Origin: Stercorarius parasiticus
Taxonomy: Eukaryota; Chordata; Aves; Charadriiformes; Stercorariidae
Reading direction: 5' to 3'
DNA: 64,000 bases
Assembly (NCBI GenBank): GCA_013396915.1
Contig: VWZL01002573.1
Span: forward strand, 797,679-861,678
Position 1 is the stretch's first letter. Each line of letters starts with the position of its first letter. A program made the translations under genes and the position numbers. The notes beneath the pieces were generated by a model. The model was not told where the DNA came from. It made no database searches and saw only the letters and a list, made by a program, of their open reading frames with translations. Shown piece by piece: positions 39,353 through 52,020 of the stretch.

Positions 39353-39492
39353 CTTAACATCAGGTACCAGGTCAGCCACAGGTCCGAGGGCACCAATTAT
39401 CCGTGGCAGGCAGTAGAGCAATGGTCCTTTTTTACCTCTGGCCAGGCTCTCAAAAGAGCTCAATATCCTGTTGTGCCAGATGACTTTCCCAC
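39353..39492 (-). other. Candidate 140-bp exon, unknown product
   Basis: The minus-strand acceptor is unusually strong (GGTTTTTTCTTTTCTTGTCAG, read as pyrimidines then CAG) and the donor is GTTAAG then GTATGA. One frame is open for all 46 codons and includes GKVIWHNRILSSF and PLLYCLPRIIGALGP; the other two frames have early stops. No family recognised. The downstream 31118-31215 segment would give an immediate stop in the matching phase, so the two do not form one coding transcript. Chance remains a plausible explanation. Confidence 0.15.
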
Positions 39493-40345
39493 CTGACAAG
39501 AAAAGAAAAAACCAAACCCCAAAACCCCACAAAGACGAGAGAAGAGGCCCAGGGTGTGACGGCACTACAAGAAATGGGATGGCAAACGCTGCTGGACCAG
39601 AGCGTGGGTGCGGGCGCACGTACAGAGCTCCTGACGAGCGGCAGAGGATTCGCAACAGGACAGTGCTAAATCCTCAAAAATCGTTGTAGGTAGAAGACCT
39701 AAAATGCAAACTCCTATGGAACAGCTGGATTTCCAAGTGTAACAGCTGCATTCACAGCGGTATGACAGGGCGAGCTGTTCTGCCTGGGGACCGGCACCAC
39801 CAGGGCTGGGGGCTTCCCCTCTGTCTGCACTAGTCCGTGTTCTCCCGGTCAGTGTAATTTGTTTAACCTCTATTAATGTTTAAGCAATAAGTCTTGGGGA
39901 AATTATAAGTAAAACTACACGAACGTTACCAGGAATTCACAAATATCTTCTCTTTAAGGAAAGGAAACAGAAAGAAGGCCTAGGACAAGCATTTCTCTGA
40001 AATCTTAAGATCATAGTTAGTAGGTTTCAAGGGTCTTTTCTGCATTTTGACTTCAATATTCAGCCGCTAATAACTGCGGAAAATTTCCCAGAACAAGAAC
40101 CATTTTTTTGTCTGTATTTTAACATCTGTAGTTTTACAAAGGATTTCTCTTTTGATGCAACTCCTAGAAATAAATTAATTCACAAGTGCCCCTCCAAATC
40201 CCACCAGATTTAACAGAGGAATATTCCTTTATATCAGCAGCGCGTGTTCACCATCAAACTGAAATCTAGTAAAACTTTTTATGCAAGATTAAAGCGTTTT
40301 TAATGCATGTATCCGAATACACAAGCCTGCCACCCACTTTTTCAG

Positions 40346-40525
40346 GCTTTACAATCACATATAGCTATTACTCTACCTGCTGTCCCTTCGCCCTGATGTC
40401 TGGAAAAGAGCAGGCCAGAAGGGCCACCCACCTCCTGAAACAAATACCCAACCAGCTGCTGCTGCTGGGGATACCAAAGCGGAGGCACCGCAGGTCCGGA
40501 CGATGGGAAAAAACAAAGATGAAAG
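40346..40525 (+). other. Candidate 180-bp exon, unknown product
   Basis: Plus strand, preceded by CCCACTTTTTCAG and followed by GAAAG then GTAAGG. One frame is open throughout: about 59 codons with a basic stretch IPKRRHRRSGRW near the end. The local base composition is GC-richer than the flanks. I recognise no domain. Length divisible by three would make it skippable. Alternatively it is a chance combination. Confidence 0.15.
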
Positions 40526-41266
40526 GTAAGGAAAAAGCAGATGAAAGCCAGGGACGTGCCCTAAATACCGACATCTCTCATTGTCTGAGCGTCGCTTTGA
40601 AAAAGACCCCTACAACACAGGAAAGATTTTTCTAAAGACAAAGAATGGTTATCAAAAGCATGAATTAAACAGGAAACAACAGAAAAAAACCAATTCTCTA
40701 GTTGATCAGGTGAGCCAGTACACACTTTGCTTTGCTTCTAATGGTACTAGAAAAAAAACCTGGTAAACGAATCTTTTTAATCCTGCTGTTCACCTTAATT
40801 AAGGGAAACGGTACTCATTCTACAAGCAACATCCACAGAATGTTTAAGCTCCAAGTATGGGTCATATTTACTATTTTTTTTCCTCCTCCACTAAGATAAG
40901 ATTTGTAGCACTGCCATAATTACAATGCTTTTAAAACAAGTCCATATACAAGTATCAAATTCTGATTGATTACTATCAGCAACAATGAATATCATCTTCC
41001 AAAACTTCATTTCTTCCTTTTGCCAAACTTAGATCAGCTACTATTTAGCTGATGATTTAGGAGCATCCACAAAAGGCATCAGGAGCAATTCAGTTACACG
41101 GGTCTAATTTAATAAAAAATACCTTGTGAGATGATTGTATTACTAACAGAAACGAATTTATGTCTCTCTTCAATTAGATGCCCAGTACATACAGATCAGT
41201 CCTGTGGAACCTGCATATCTCACCAAGAAATTTCAGAATACTCCTCAAATGTAATAATGTTTTTTC

Positions 41267-41282
41267 TTTTTTTTTTTTTTTT
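41267..41282. repeat. 16-base T run
   Basis: Homopolymer, preceded by TTTTTC. On the minus strand it would be an A tract. No retroposon body is attached. Confidence 0.85.
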
Positions 41283-41929
41283 GTTTTAACAGCAAATTTA
41301 TTTGAAATTACGCCTGTATTCCTTCCCTGGTTAAATAAAAGATAAAATCCTATTTCCTCCCAGTTGACTCTGCTGCCTTCTTGAAAAGCAGACCTTCCAG
41401 ACACATTAAAAAAAGAAAAGCCTTAGAAGGGTTTTGCCTTTTTCATTTTTTTTTCCCTAAAATAAGGAAAATCGTAATTCTGGATGGACTTTGTTGGGTT
41501 TTTTACCTCATTTCCCCTCCAATATATTTGGCTGCCAGATTAACACCACCGTTTCTGTGTGACAAATCTACTGTGCCATTTAATCAGCTTAGTTCAATTG
41601 TAATTTTGCGCTATTAACAAAGTGGACTTAGGCATCAGGGAGGGAGCGCTTGGTTCTGCAGGGCTCAAATCCTGTATCCAGCCTTCAGATGCTGAGTGAC
41701 ACCAAGCTTCTCCAGGCTCCCTGTGCTTGCCGGAGCTCAGGACCTGACTCACGCTGCCAGACATCCCCATTTAAGACACGTTCAGTTAAGACCTCAACAC
41801 TCTTTATTCTTCTGCAGAGAAAAGATCAGCTGCTATTAAAGGGCTCGGCGATGTAGGTAACTTCTGAATGGCCTTTCCAGTTCTCAAGATGCATCTAACG
41901 CAGCTTTAAAAATTCTGGCTTTAGCTTAC

Positions 41930-41996
41930 CGTTCCTTCTGATATTTCTGCCTTTATCAGTTTTGTCTCCATCATTACTCTTTCCATCTTATCTTTA
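41930..41996 (-). other. Candidate 67-bp exon, unknown product
   Basis: Minus strand, preceded by AAAGATTTTCTTTTTAG and followed by ACG then GTAAGC. The open frame reads KDKMERVMMETKLIKAEISE plus two residues, charged and helix-prone, but A-rich DNA encodes such peptides by chance. It ends in phase 0, while the next candidate downstream (39353-39492) needs a different phase to stay open, so they do not chain. Confidence 0.12.
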
Positions 41997-44204
41997 CTAA
42001 AAAGAAAATCTTTCACAGAAACTGCCTTATTCCTCCCTGGGGTTTGAGAAGCACCTCTCTGCGTTCGCGGCACCGCTATCACATGATGACATCTCCACAA
42101 CAGGCGCACGGACAATTAAGTCAGAGGCAGATAAAAGCAGTATTCCCTTCCTACTTGGTTGAAATGAGGTTTGGAAATTTTTGTTAAGAAAATGACCTTG
42201 TTAATTTTTTAAGACATCTCCTGGGAGAACCATAATCATCACATCCCTGCTTCGCAGTCGTCAGGAGGAATTACAAGGATTGTGTTGCTTAACTTCCTTA
42301 GTATCCAGACATATCAGGTATGCCGTTTGTCTCTTCCCAGTCTAACAGCAGAAACCGTATTCGTAGTAAATGCTGTTTTATGGAAGTAATTGATAAGACA
42401 GGTTGCTCTCTAAGAAAGGGAAAGATGGAGTGTCTGCATTTCAATAAGACCCTCTCGGGGCACCAAGGAGCCATTTGAGCCCAAGGAAAAGTTGTGTTTT
42501 AAATCTTAAGGAGAAGATTTAACTATTTTTGTTACATCAGACAAAATAACACGTAACATCTCTTCTTTAAATACAGGGCAAATACAGAAGAGGTCTGGAG
42601 CCAGGCTCGTCTCTGGTTTCATGACACTTCATTACCAGGTTGGAAGTGACGACTGTCAGATTTCCAAGTTCAGCTGGAACACTGCTCTAATTCAGAGCCA
42701 TGCAGAAAGCAAAGTAAAAAACACCCCAAGTTTACTGTTAATTACTGAAAATGAGAATAAGGTGATGTTGATAGCGCTAATAATTTCAAACCATTTTAGA
42801 AACAACTTTCATCTTCAGCTACAGCACTTAAAAGTTCCTTAGAAGCACTGCATATTTTAACGGATTTCTTAACCAGCTTCTAATGGTTATCTGGGATATG
42901 TAGAAGACTGGAAATATATATGTAGGAAAAAGAAAAATCCACAGGCCCTTTTGCATGTATGTCTTCTCTAGTCCCAAGCCTGGGACAGAATCGGTCCTCA
43001 GCTGCGTGTTTCCTACCTGGCCTTTGCACGGCTTCAACCGCCCCAATGTGCCGAGAGAAATATTTGCAGAGCCACACTGAAAACCACAGCACTGAAATTA
43101 TTTGGGCTTATGGCAAACAACAAACAAATAAAACGAACAAACTAAAACCCCAAAGAAACAAAAATTGAACCTACTGGAGAAAATTTTGCAGAATCCAGCT
43201 AGCTACCTTTCCCCCCTCCCAAAAAAAGCACAAAAAATATTGTTTTATCTGCACCATTTCATTAGCCCACAGAAACACCACCACAAGCACTTTCACTGGT
43301 GCAAGTAAAAAAGGGGAGGAAGCCTTCATGTGGAAAAGGAATGAACGGCCAAGAGGAAGTGGGCAGAAATTTCTCCAACCGGTTCAGCTGCTGGAGAAAA
43401 CTGCCCTTTTACAGCAGTGTTGCTGATGCCAGTTCCAATCACCGGTTTAAACCACCAAAGCAATTTTGATCTGCAAGAATTTTATGACACTGGAGATAAT
43501 ACTGGAAGTTTTTTTTAAGGAAAGACATCAAAAGCTTTCAAAAGCTTAGCTAGAAGTATCCATGTCAAAATAATGATATCGTTAAAAATTGTCATCTATT
43601 TAACCCATTTAAAAGTTTAAATTCAGGATTTTGGTTTATTTCTTTACCTCCCCTTGGTGGTTAACAGACCACAAATATAATACCCGCTTCTTGCTCTTTT
43701 AGAGTGACTCTAATCTCAAGTAAAATAGTACAAATGACTAGTAGAATTGCCATCTAGGCCCTACTGATGGTAAATAAAGCAGCAGCGTTTATATGCATGC
43801 AAAAAAGAAAGCAAAACACTCCTATAAAGGCTTAATAATTTCTTCTTATCTTCCTCCCTTCATCTTGACCCACTTCAGCCCAGTTTTTACTCTCCCTTTT
43901 TTCAACTTATCTACAATTAAATCCTCAACTACACAGATCTTCGTTCCTACAAAGTCCTACCAAAGGCAGCGAAGCCCAGACCCACCACCATCGACTCACT
44001 GACAAGATGAGAACTTGGTACCGCGCGATGCCGATGGCAGGGATGGCACCTTCCGTTCCGGAAAGCTCTGCAGCATTCGGGCTCCACCACAGCAACTCCC
44101 AAGGATGCAGAGATTCACATTCATGCCTCAAAAATTTAATACATTCTTTCATGTACCCATATGAGATTATTTTACATTGAGTGGTTAAGCTGAAGGAAAG
44201 AAAC

Positions 44205-44252
44205 AGGGGAGGGGGGAGGAAAAAAAAAAAAAAGAAAAAGAAAAAAAAAGGG
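44205..44252. repeat. 48-bp homopurine tract
   Basis: Uninterrupted A/G on the plus strand: a G-rich part (AGGGGAGGGGGGAGG) followed by A tracts with single G breaks and a final GGG. No pyrimidine occurs in 48 bases. Such tracts can adopt triplex (H-DNA) structure and often slow polymerases. It is not mirror-symmetric, so strong H-DNA is uncertain. Confidence 0.85.
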
Positions 44253-44944
44253 CCTTTGTCCTGAAACAGTCTTTTCTTTGCTTTCTTTGGAAGAGTCATC
44301 TAAATAACCATTCCTGTTGCAGAATGCTCTTTCATGACATTTAGCCTTAATCTTCTCTTTCTTCATTTCACTGCTTTATTTCTAGCTATAAGCCCCCACG
44401 CTAGCCCGAATATTTCCTTTTTATCTTTAGTTGTTTACAATTTCAGATATACGTAGGCTATTAAGTCTTGTCTTGCCTGTTCTCTTTTCTTAGTCTTTCC
44501 GTAACTACTTCCGTAAGAGACCAGACAAAGGCACATTCAGGTGTCTCCAATACATAAGGCAAACCACTGTTTTAGCCCAGAAGTAGTATTAGGAAATCAC
44601 CTGGCTGGAATCCCTTGGAGTGAGTGTCCACAAAGAAACGGCTAGAAGTCATGCAACCAGTTACATTTTTTTCAGTGGATTGCACTGGGGTCCTAAAATT
44701 TGATATTTGCTCTCACACGCCATGATGCATGAAGCTTTGGTTCTAAAATTCTAAGAAACTGGGTATTTCCTGAAATCCTCCAATTTTGGTAACCTATGGA
44801 CAGCAAATAAATGCAAGTATGAAAATATACACAAATGTCATCAAACCAAAAAAACCAAACCAAAGCCCTATTCACAGAAATTCTAAACATTTTTGCTGTG
44901 CAAAGTAAATACACAGTGATATGGTTTGATCTGAAACCAACGTA

Positions 44945-44998
44945 GATAACTAGATGATCTTTAAGGTCCCTTCCAACCTAAACCATTCTATGATTCTA
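44945..44998 (+). mobile_element. CR1 LINE 3' tail, about 54 bases
   Basis: TAACTAGATGATCTTTAAGG, then CCCTTCCAACCTAAACC and the tail ATTCTATGATTCTA. Only the last part of the CR1 3' UTR remains. Plus orientation. Confidence 0.93.
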
Positions 44999-45565
44999 CA
45001 AAATATCTGTATGTTCATAGATAATCCTGGCCATTTGAAAACAGCATCATGGCAATAAATCCAACGTTTTGGATCAAGAAAAAAATAATTAGCACAGAGT
45101 AAAGGTAACTTCCTGATCTATCGGAAACCGACACCAGATTTCTGCACTTTCCCGCTCAACTGCTCTGTTTCTGCCCAACACTTCACCCCTCCCCCAGCAC
45201 TAACACAACCAACCAACCGCACCAGGAGCCCACCTTTAAAACTAACCCGTTTTCTTGCCGTACTAATTGTAATACATCATCATACCACCACTTGTGCTGG
45301 CAAAAGGCAGGCACTGATAACACGGCAATAGAAAGGAGCTACTTTTGGCTGTTTACGATACACAGAGCCCTCGGAGGTTCCCATGGGGAGATAAAGCCAT
45401 ACGGGGCACTGCAGAACAGAGGTGGAGGTCTGTAAGTACTGGCGTCATTATGGCCACGAGCCAGAGTCAGCCACAGTAAATGTATGCTGACCTACTGCAG
45501 AGTATATTTGGCCTATAACCTTGTGTTTCACTTATTCCACAGAAAACCTACACTTGCTATAGATT
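44999..45565. other. Spacer between two CR1 tails
   Basis: Unique sequence, no gene recognised. The flanking CR1 fragments are in opposite orientation and of different length, so this is two independent insertions rather than one split element. Confidence 0.6.
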
Positions 45566-45852
45566 AGAATCACAGAAACATGCTGGTTGGAGGGGACCTC
45601 TGGAGGCCTCCAGTCCAACCTCTTGCCAAAAGGAAGTCCAACCAGATAAGGATGCTCAGGGCAGTGGCACATCCAGTTTCACATACCTTTCAAGACAGAT
45701 TTTTACAACCTCTCCAGTGGCTGACTACCTTTAGGGTGACCTTATTTTCCTTACATTTAACTGGAATCTCATTTTTTCCAGCTTGCATCCATTGCCTCTC
45801 CCTGTGCACCTCCAGGACAAGTCTGCCTCTGCCTTCTCCATATCGTCCAACC
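45566..45852 (-). mobile_element. CR1 LINE 3' fragment, diverged
   Basis: Reverse-strand CR1. Plus-strand landmarks from the tail are AGAATCACAGAAACATGCTGG, then TTGGAGGGGACCTCTGGAGG, CAGTCCAACCTCTTGCC, GGATGCTCAGGGCAG and CATCCATTGCCTCTCCCTG. Order and content match a CR1 3' region of the subfamily with a long non-coding 3' part. Strongly decayed; the right edge is approximate. Confidence 0.9.
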
Positions 45853-48800
45853 AAGCAGAAATTCACTTTTATAATTCCCCCTCCCTAGATGACGACCAAC
45901 TCTGTACTTTGAACACCAGTAAACCCACAAGTCTATCTCCTATTCATCTCACAGATAGAAAAGGGGTCCCATTTACTGCAGAAATGAAGCATAAACACGC
46001 AGAAAGTCTGTACTTTCTGGGAGCAAGGAAAGTTTAATAAATCTTCTTAAATCCAACCAACAGCTCCATTTAGTTATTTCAACTGCTCCTTCCACTATTC
46101 AGTGCAACTACACCTTAGCACGCAAATAATTTTCAGTTCCTACTGCCAGCTCAGCAGGGGAAGATTTAAATCTGGATTTTCTCGTACCATAACTTTTCAT
46201 TTCTTGGTTGTCAAGGTCTGAGATATTCTGAGTTCTGTGTACTGTAAGAGAAAGAGATACTGCCAACCAATCTCAATACCTCAGCAAGTTTTTCTTTGTT
46301 CTTTTGAAACGTAAGGGAGTATTTTTGAAAGTAAGTTGGGTCCTTTTAGGCAGCTGAGGTTACAATGTCAGTTCGTTGTTGAGTCACACTGTTGTTGTTG
46401 GCAAAAGGTAGAGATGCTATGGATTTCTTAGGTGTTCTACCACTTACTGTAAATAATGTTATAATGTAATCATCGTAATAATCTTTCTTTTTAATGTGCT
46501 TCCATATTAGGGAGGAAAAAAATCAAACCATACAGACGTAGATGTGTTCCCAAATCTCAGCTGCTTTACAACAGATTACAGTAACAGACACACAAAAAAA
46601 AAATAATTCTTTTTCTGTCTCCACTCACCCTGTAACCACAAATCACCACAAGCACATCATCCTCCCACCACCACCTTGACTTCCTCCGTACTGTGAGGCT
46701 CTTGCAAGGTATGGTGCTTAGCTGGTCTCTACTCACCACCGTCCAGCTGGGCACCAGACCTGGTTTGGGCACTGAAGTGCTCTTCAGACCTCTCTCCCTT
46801 TTAAAGGGCTTCTGGCCCAACACAGCCATTACCAAATACCTTTGGATGAACTGCCACCCAAGATCCAGCTCATTTTATGTCAGGCAATGTTTTCCAGAGT
46901 CCCTTATTTCATTTGATGTGAGTCTATGCCACTTCTGAAAGCCCACTCATTCATTCCCTCTATCTCCCCCTGACAACGCTGGCATTTATGGGGCCACCCA
47001 ACGAACCACGGCAAGCCAGGCCGAGCACCGGATCCGAGCGAAACCTACTCGGGGGGAGACAGGAGGGTAAGATATGAGCTTTTGCTCATTTTCTGGCTAT
47101 ACAAACATGAGTACCAATAGTACCAATGCAAAAGGAAGCAGGAGGGACACAGGCAGCTGGCTCTCGTGCTGTATTCGCTCTGCCCCTGTGGCAATGCCTG
47201 CAAACTATGTTCATCAGGACTGCCTTTTCATTGGTGTCAAAGTCATTAATACAAATAGTTAAAATCAGGGTTAAGGCTGTCCTTAAACTCCTGTGTTAAC
47301 TTCACTCTACCTTGACAGTTCCTCTTTCTGCAATACTAACACTTAATTTATTTTTAAAAGCCTTGACGAGATGGGTAATTCTTGTAGTATTTTCTACATT
47401 CTACAGTTTAACTACGGTTTCTAATAAAAAATTATATCACAGAGCTTCACTGAAATACTTTACAAGAATGGCACCATTCTTAGCTGAATGGGAATTCCCC
47501 GTGGAGAATAACAGAGTCTAAAATAGCTCCAAGATGTAAATCTCTCATTCGTCTCCCTGGGTGCTCTCATCTGCCTCCTGCTACATCACCAGCACGTACT
47601 GAACCCACTCTAGGTTCCCCGAATGCCCCTCCCCAGCAATTCCCATCAGATATTTCCTGAATGTCTCAAGAATATTGTCATCTCTTCCCAGAACACGTGG
47701 TCGCTCTAGCAGGAACTCATGCAGGGATGTGCGTGCTGGGGGTGGGGGGAGGCGAGAGAAGCCAGAACGGTCACAAGCACGGAGCCTCCCAGACCTTGCC
47801 TCCTGTACGCAGAGCTTTCTGACATGCTTGTCTGTCTACTGAAAACCTCCTGTGTGATTCAGGGATTATAAAAAGGGAAGATGTTCTTATACTCTTAAAA
47901 ACAATATACTGAGCGATCAGAGCATCCCTAATGCAGCCATAGGAGGTTGTGGAGAAGTTTAAAAGCCTTCAAACACGAAACAGTAGTTATGGATGACAAA
48001 TCCATTAGTAACTATTAAAAACACACGGTGCAAGTCCAAGTTTCATTTCTAGATGCCTGATGGTATCTGAGGTTCTGATAATCGATGAAGCATATCTCTA
48101 TACGTGCACTTTTGCTAAGCCCCCGCGCCTTCCGTTGTCACAGATGGGATAGAGAAAGGGCTAGAGATGGCCCCCAGACCTCCTCAGACCACGGATCACC
48201 ACAGGACAGCAAGGACAACCGTAGGCTGCTGCCCCTTCCCCTCCATGCATCTGAGTTCAGACACAAAAGCTGACATCATGAGACTGAGGTTTTTGTTTAT
48301 ATGAAAAACTAGAAGCCTTATTAATGTAATTACTTTTATGACTTTTCTTCTTAGTCTCCTCCCTTTACTTTAAGCATGATCTTCTGCCACCCAGCCCCAA
48401 ACCAATCTCTTATCTTTGACCAGAGTTGTTAGGGCTCCTGAAACGGCTTCATCCACTCATCCCCAAAATTAAATCACATTCATATTCACCTGTGTATTCT
48501 CTCTGTTGATGTGAGTTCTCCTCATCATCCCTTATTTTCTTATTTTACATCAATAACAATCTCATAAACTAAAAATATCACGACTACCTCATTTTAGTCT
48601 GGTAATAGTTCCTCACATTACGAACTCTTGGCCTAATGCACTTTCAGTTCTGATGCCCAGCACAATTATAACCTCCGACTTTCATCTTCCCTGCACTTAA
48701 CCAATTGTGCCACAGGTGGAAAAGCTGAAATATGCTCCATCACTACCCTTGCATGTCAACGGAGTACATACATCATTTATTTTCCTCCACAAAAACTGCA

Positions 48801-49451
48801 GGCAAGCTTGCATCAAACAGGCACTGGGTTCTCACAGAAGATATGAATAAGTAACTGCAAAAGAACAAACTAAAGAACGTGACAAACCCAAACTGCAGGA
48901 CACCCTCAGTCTGCCACAGGGATAAAGCCGGAATGGCCGGTACAGATAGTTCAAGTCAGTACGATCGCCTGTCTGGCAGCAAAACCTTCCACCAAATTTC
49001 CCTTCACGTGTTTATTTTAATCTCCCAAGCAAAGTGTTTGGCAAATATTGCTCAGAGTAGTAAAACTCTTTAATTGGTAACTTCACCATTGCCTAGTTAA
49101 AGGTCTGGACACCAGCTAACAGAAATCCTGCAAAGCTGATATTGATACATGATGAAAGCAAGCCTTGACCCCAGCTATAAACAAAGAACAGAAAATTCTC
49201 TAAAAATGAAAAAAATGTTAGTGTTCAAGAAGCAGTGGGCTATTTTTAAAGTTTTTATAGGCAGAAGCCTCGCTCATGAATTATCCCCTACTCCTTGACA
49301 AAACAGAACAAATTTTGAGACAGTGAGTCCAAGGATGTCACAGTACGTTGAAGGTTCTGCTCCATCTTAGCATTTTACAGCCGTAGTTCAAGACAGGCCT
49401 CCCCGTAAGGTTGACTAAATCCCAGGGAAACACAAACATGACATAGAATAC

Positions 49452-49474
49452 TAAAATTTTAAATTAAAATTTTA
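49452..49474. repeat. 23-bp AT palindrome
   Basis: TAAAATTTTAA, one central A, then TTAAAATTTTA: a perfect inverted repeat made only of A and T. Could extrude as a small cruciform but such palindromes are common in AT-rich DNA. Confidence 0.8.
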
Positions 49475-51950
49475 CAATTACATATTATATGCGGAAAGTG
49501 TAAAAATATTAAACAAAAGTAAAACATCCACATGTCAAAATCATTCTTGGGTAAAGCACAACATAGTTACTGCTTCATCACTTAAAAACAAGTTTCGTTC
49601 ATCTCGAGATGGAGTCAAAAACTTCGTCCACAGTCTGAGTCATCAAACCACTACATTTTAAGATCTGAACTATTTCCTCAGCTAAACTCTAAGTCTTTAG
49701 GGAAGCGGAAAAAAAAAACAAAACGCAAACCAAAGAAAAGTGGAAGTTTAGATCTTGCGGGTACTATTTTAAAGTTGATTAATATTTTCAGGATCCCTCT
49801 TCTAGGGATATCTGACAATTTGGTTAAGAAGTGACTAACTACTGCTGCATTTGGGAAAAGAACCTCCATTCCCATGACTGTTTAAAATCAACGTAAATAG
49901 TAAATACTAAGGTAAGCTCTGGTGTAAACATAAATTAAGAGTCCATAAAAAATAAAAATGGCAACGAAAGGATTTGTTACACCTTTCAGGATAATTATGT
50001 GGACCAATACTTGCATTAATTAGTATTTTGAGAGATAATACATCTTAGAGCTGTTTAAAATATGTAAATATGTACATTGTAAATGTGTGCTTGAACTTGT
50101 AAATAAGAAAGCAGATTAATGGGAATAAAGACAAAATATATTTATTAGTATTATCTGGTATATCAAAGAATAGGTAAACAACTGCAAGTGAGGTGTTAAA
50201 AAAATTGGAAAGTCAAGGCTTTGAACAAATTGAGTGTAGCACATCGGGTAAATGAGGAAAAAAAAAGTTACAAAGAGGCAACAACAATAAAGATTATCTA
50301 GTAGTGATACTGAATTGAGAGCACAGAAGCACAGATGACTTACAAGTCTAGACAGAGTAACCATTTATTATAATTAAAAAAGCTTCACAGACTACAGGCA
50401 GATGCTATATAGGCACCAGGTATCTTAAAAATGGGCTTTTCAATGAGAAGAAGCAGTAGTACCAAAATTAACAAGAACATGCATGGCAGGAAAGACGACA
50501 TCAGGAAAAAGGCAAACATTCCCCAAACCAAAATCACAGAGCAGCCATTCATCAACTGCTAAAAAGCTGCCAAAACCCTAGCAATAGAGTTGTTCTGCAG
50601 AGGAGTCTCCTAAGAAAATTTCAAAACATGAGCTGCAGGGACAAACCGCCACGGGAAATCCCACATGAAGAACTACAAAAGACAACTTCAAGAGATGACA
50701 AAGCGCAACTTCCATTGCATTTCTACTACCGTTGTTCTTCAAAAGGAGTTAAATCCTTGAAATAATAGTCCATGAAAATGACATCAGAAAGCAAAAAGAC
50801 GCAGCAAACCCGTTTACCATCTGCTGCTGACCCTACAACGGCACACGGGATGGCAGAATTGCAGGGATTTAGCTTTGCAACGATGACAACCCATCCCGTG
50901 CAACTCCGAGCTCCTTTCACTTAGAAACCCTCCGGTGACACCACACGAATGCTGGGAACTGTAATTCCACCTTGAACTAGTGTTTCTGCTACTTGGAGAT
51001 CACACAGCGAGATCAGTCACTGCAAACTGTCAAGAGGGGCAGAACATGACTTTCATAGTATTTAAATAAATTATAGCTTCAACTAGGCTAAGAAGGTTGG
51101 AAGCTTCACAACAGCACATCTGAAGCAGTTCTGCGTGAAGGGAAAACAGCTATATCCGAGCAAGCGCGTGCACCTATGGCAAGAAGACCGAAGAATTTTC
51201 ATTCATCAACATTTCCTATTATTCAGAAGCGCAATAGTTTTGTGCAAGAGAAAGCAATCTTTTCCAACTACGTAGTCAAAGCGCCCACAGTTGTTTTCAA
51301 AAATGTGGACCTTTTCACAGAAAAACCAAGACTACTAGTAGCAATAATTGACAACTATTCCTTATTTTCAGAAGATTTTATAAGAAGGTCTGAAAGATCT
51401 CCTATCAGCCATCTCACACTTGGCATCATTTACACGTGGAGGGATGTATGAAGAGTTCATGGCTCTGAGAAGGCAGGTTACTAGAGAATGGCGATGGAGT
51501 GACCCCTTGTACTTCACTTAAATGCAATCTCTCACACTTGCAAGCGTCAGAATATATCAATACCAGAAATATCATAATATAGGGAATTACCTCGTTTCTA
51601 AAGAATAGAAAAGAATTTAAAAATTAATCTTAAAAATGCTTTGTCTCTACAAGAATTCCTGACTTTAGTCAATGAAAAATTCAATGAATGAACAAATAGG
51701 GTTTTTTCTAAGTAAACATTTGAAACTTGGTAATTGATTTGCGAAACATTATTTCCATTCTACAGGAAAACGACCTTGCTTCCAAAAGCTCCTTAGACAC
51801 TGTGCAACTTTTCAGGATGCTACCCCAGATACACTCTCTTCTGCATCAATGCATCCTCAATTCCGTGAACGCAATATTCTGTTTAACTTTCAAATGTTCA
51901 GTCTTGAATACAAAAAAAAAGGCAGTTAAAGAGTTGGCTTAGGGGTTTTG

Positions 51951-52020
51951 GTTATTTGTTTGTTTGTTTTAGTTTGTTGGGTTTGGTTTTTTTTATTGTT
52001 GTTGGTTTGTTTTCTTTTTA
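51951..52020. repeat. T/G-rich low-complexity tract
   Basis: TTTG repeats followed by mixed T and G runs with TTGTTGTTGG motifs. It sits just after an A run (51912-51920). No mobile element recognised. Confidence 0.8.

Larger units (their letters stand above)
32171..44944. other. Unique non-coding DNA, no gene recognised
   Basis: It contains T-rich low complexity (34737-34787), an A run (36419-36431), a T run (41267-41282), the homopurine tract at 44205-44252 and several splice-bounded open segments listed separately (39353-39492, 40346-40525, 41930-41996). The 35985-36075 patch has extra CpG and GCGC but is under 100 bases. The frame 33437-33592 on the minus strand ends in a donor-like AAAG then GTAATT but is unrecognised. 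Confidence 0.6.

Noticed and set aside
2331..41996. A single minus-strand gene made from the splice-bounded segments at 41930, 39353, 31118 and 2331
   Set aside because: The segments do not chain: the phase leaving 41930-41996 gives a stop early in 39353-39492, and 31118-31215 has stops in all frames. No shared family or promoter links them.
44219..44252. Poly(A) tail of a retroposed copy
   Set aside because: The tract is continuous with a G-rich purine stretch and has no retroposed body upstream.
44945..45852. One CR1 element split by an inversion
   Set aside because: The two pieces belong to different CR1 3' types and overlap in the part of the element they represent, so independent insertions are simpler.
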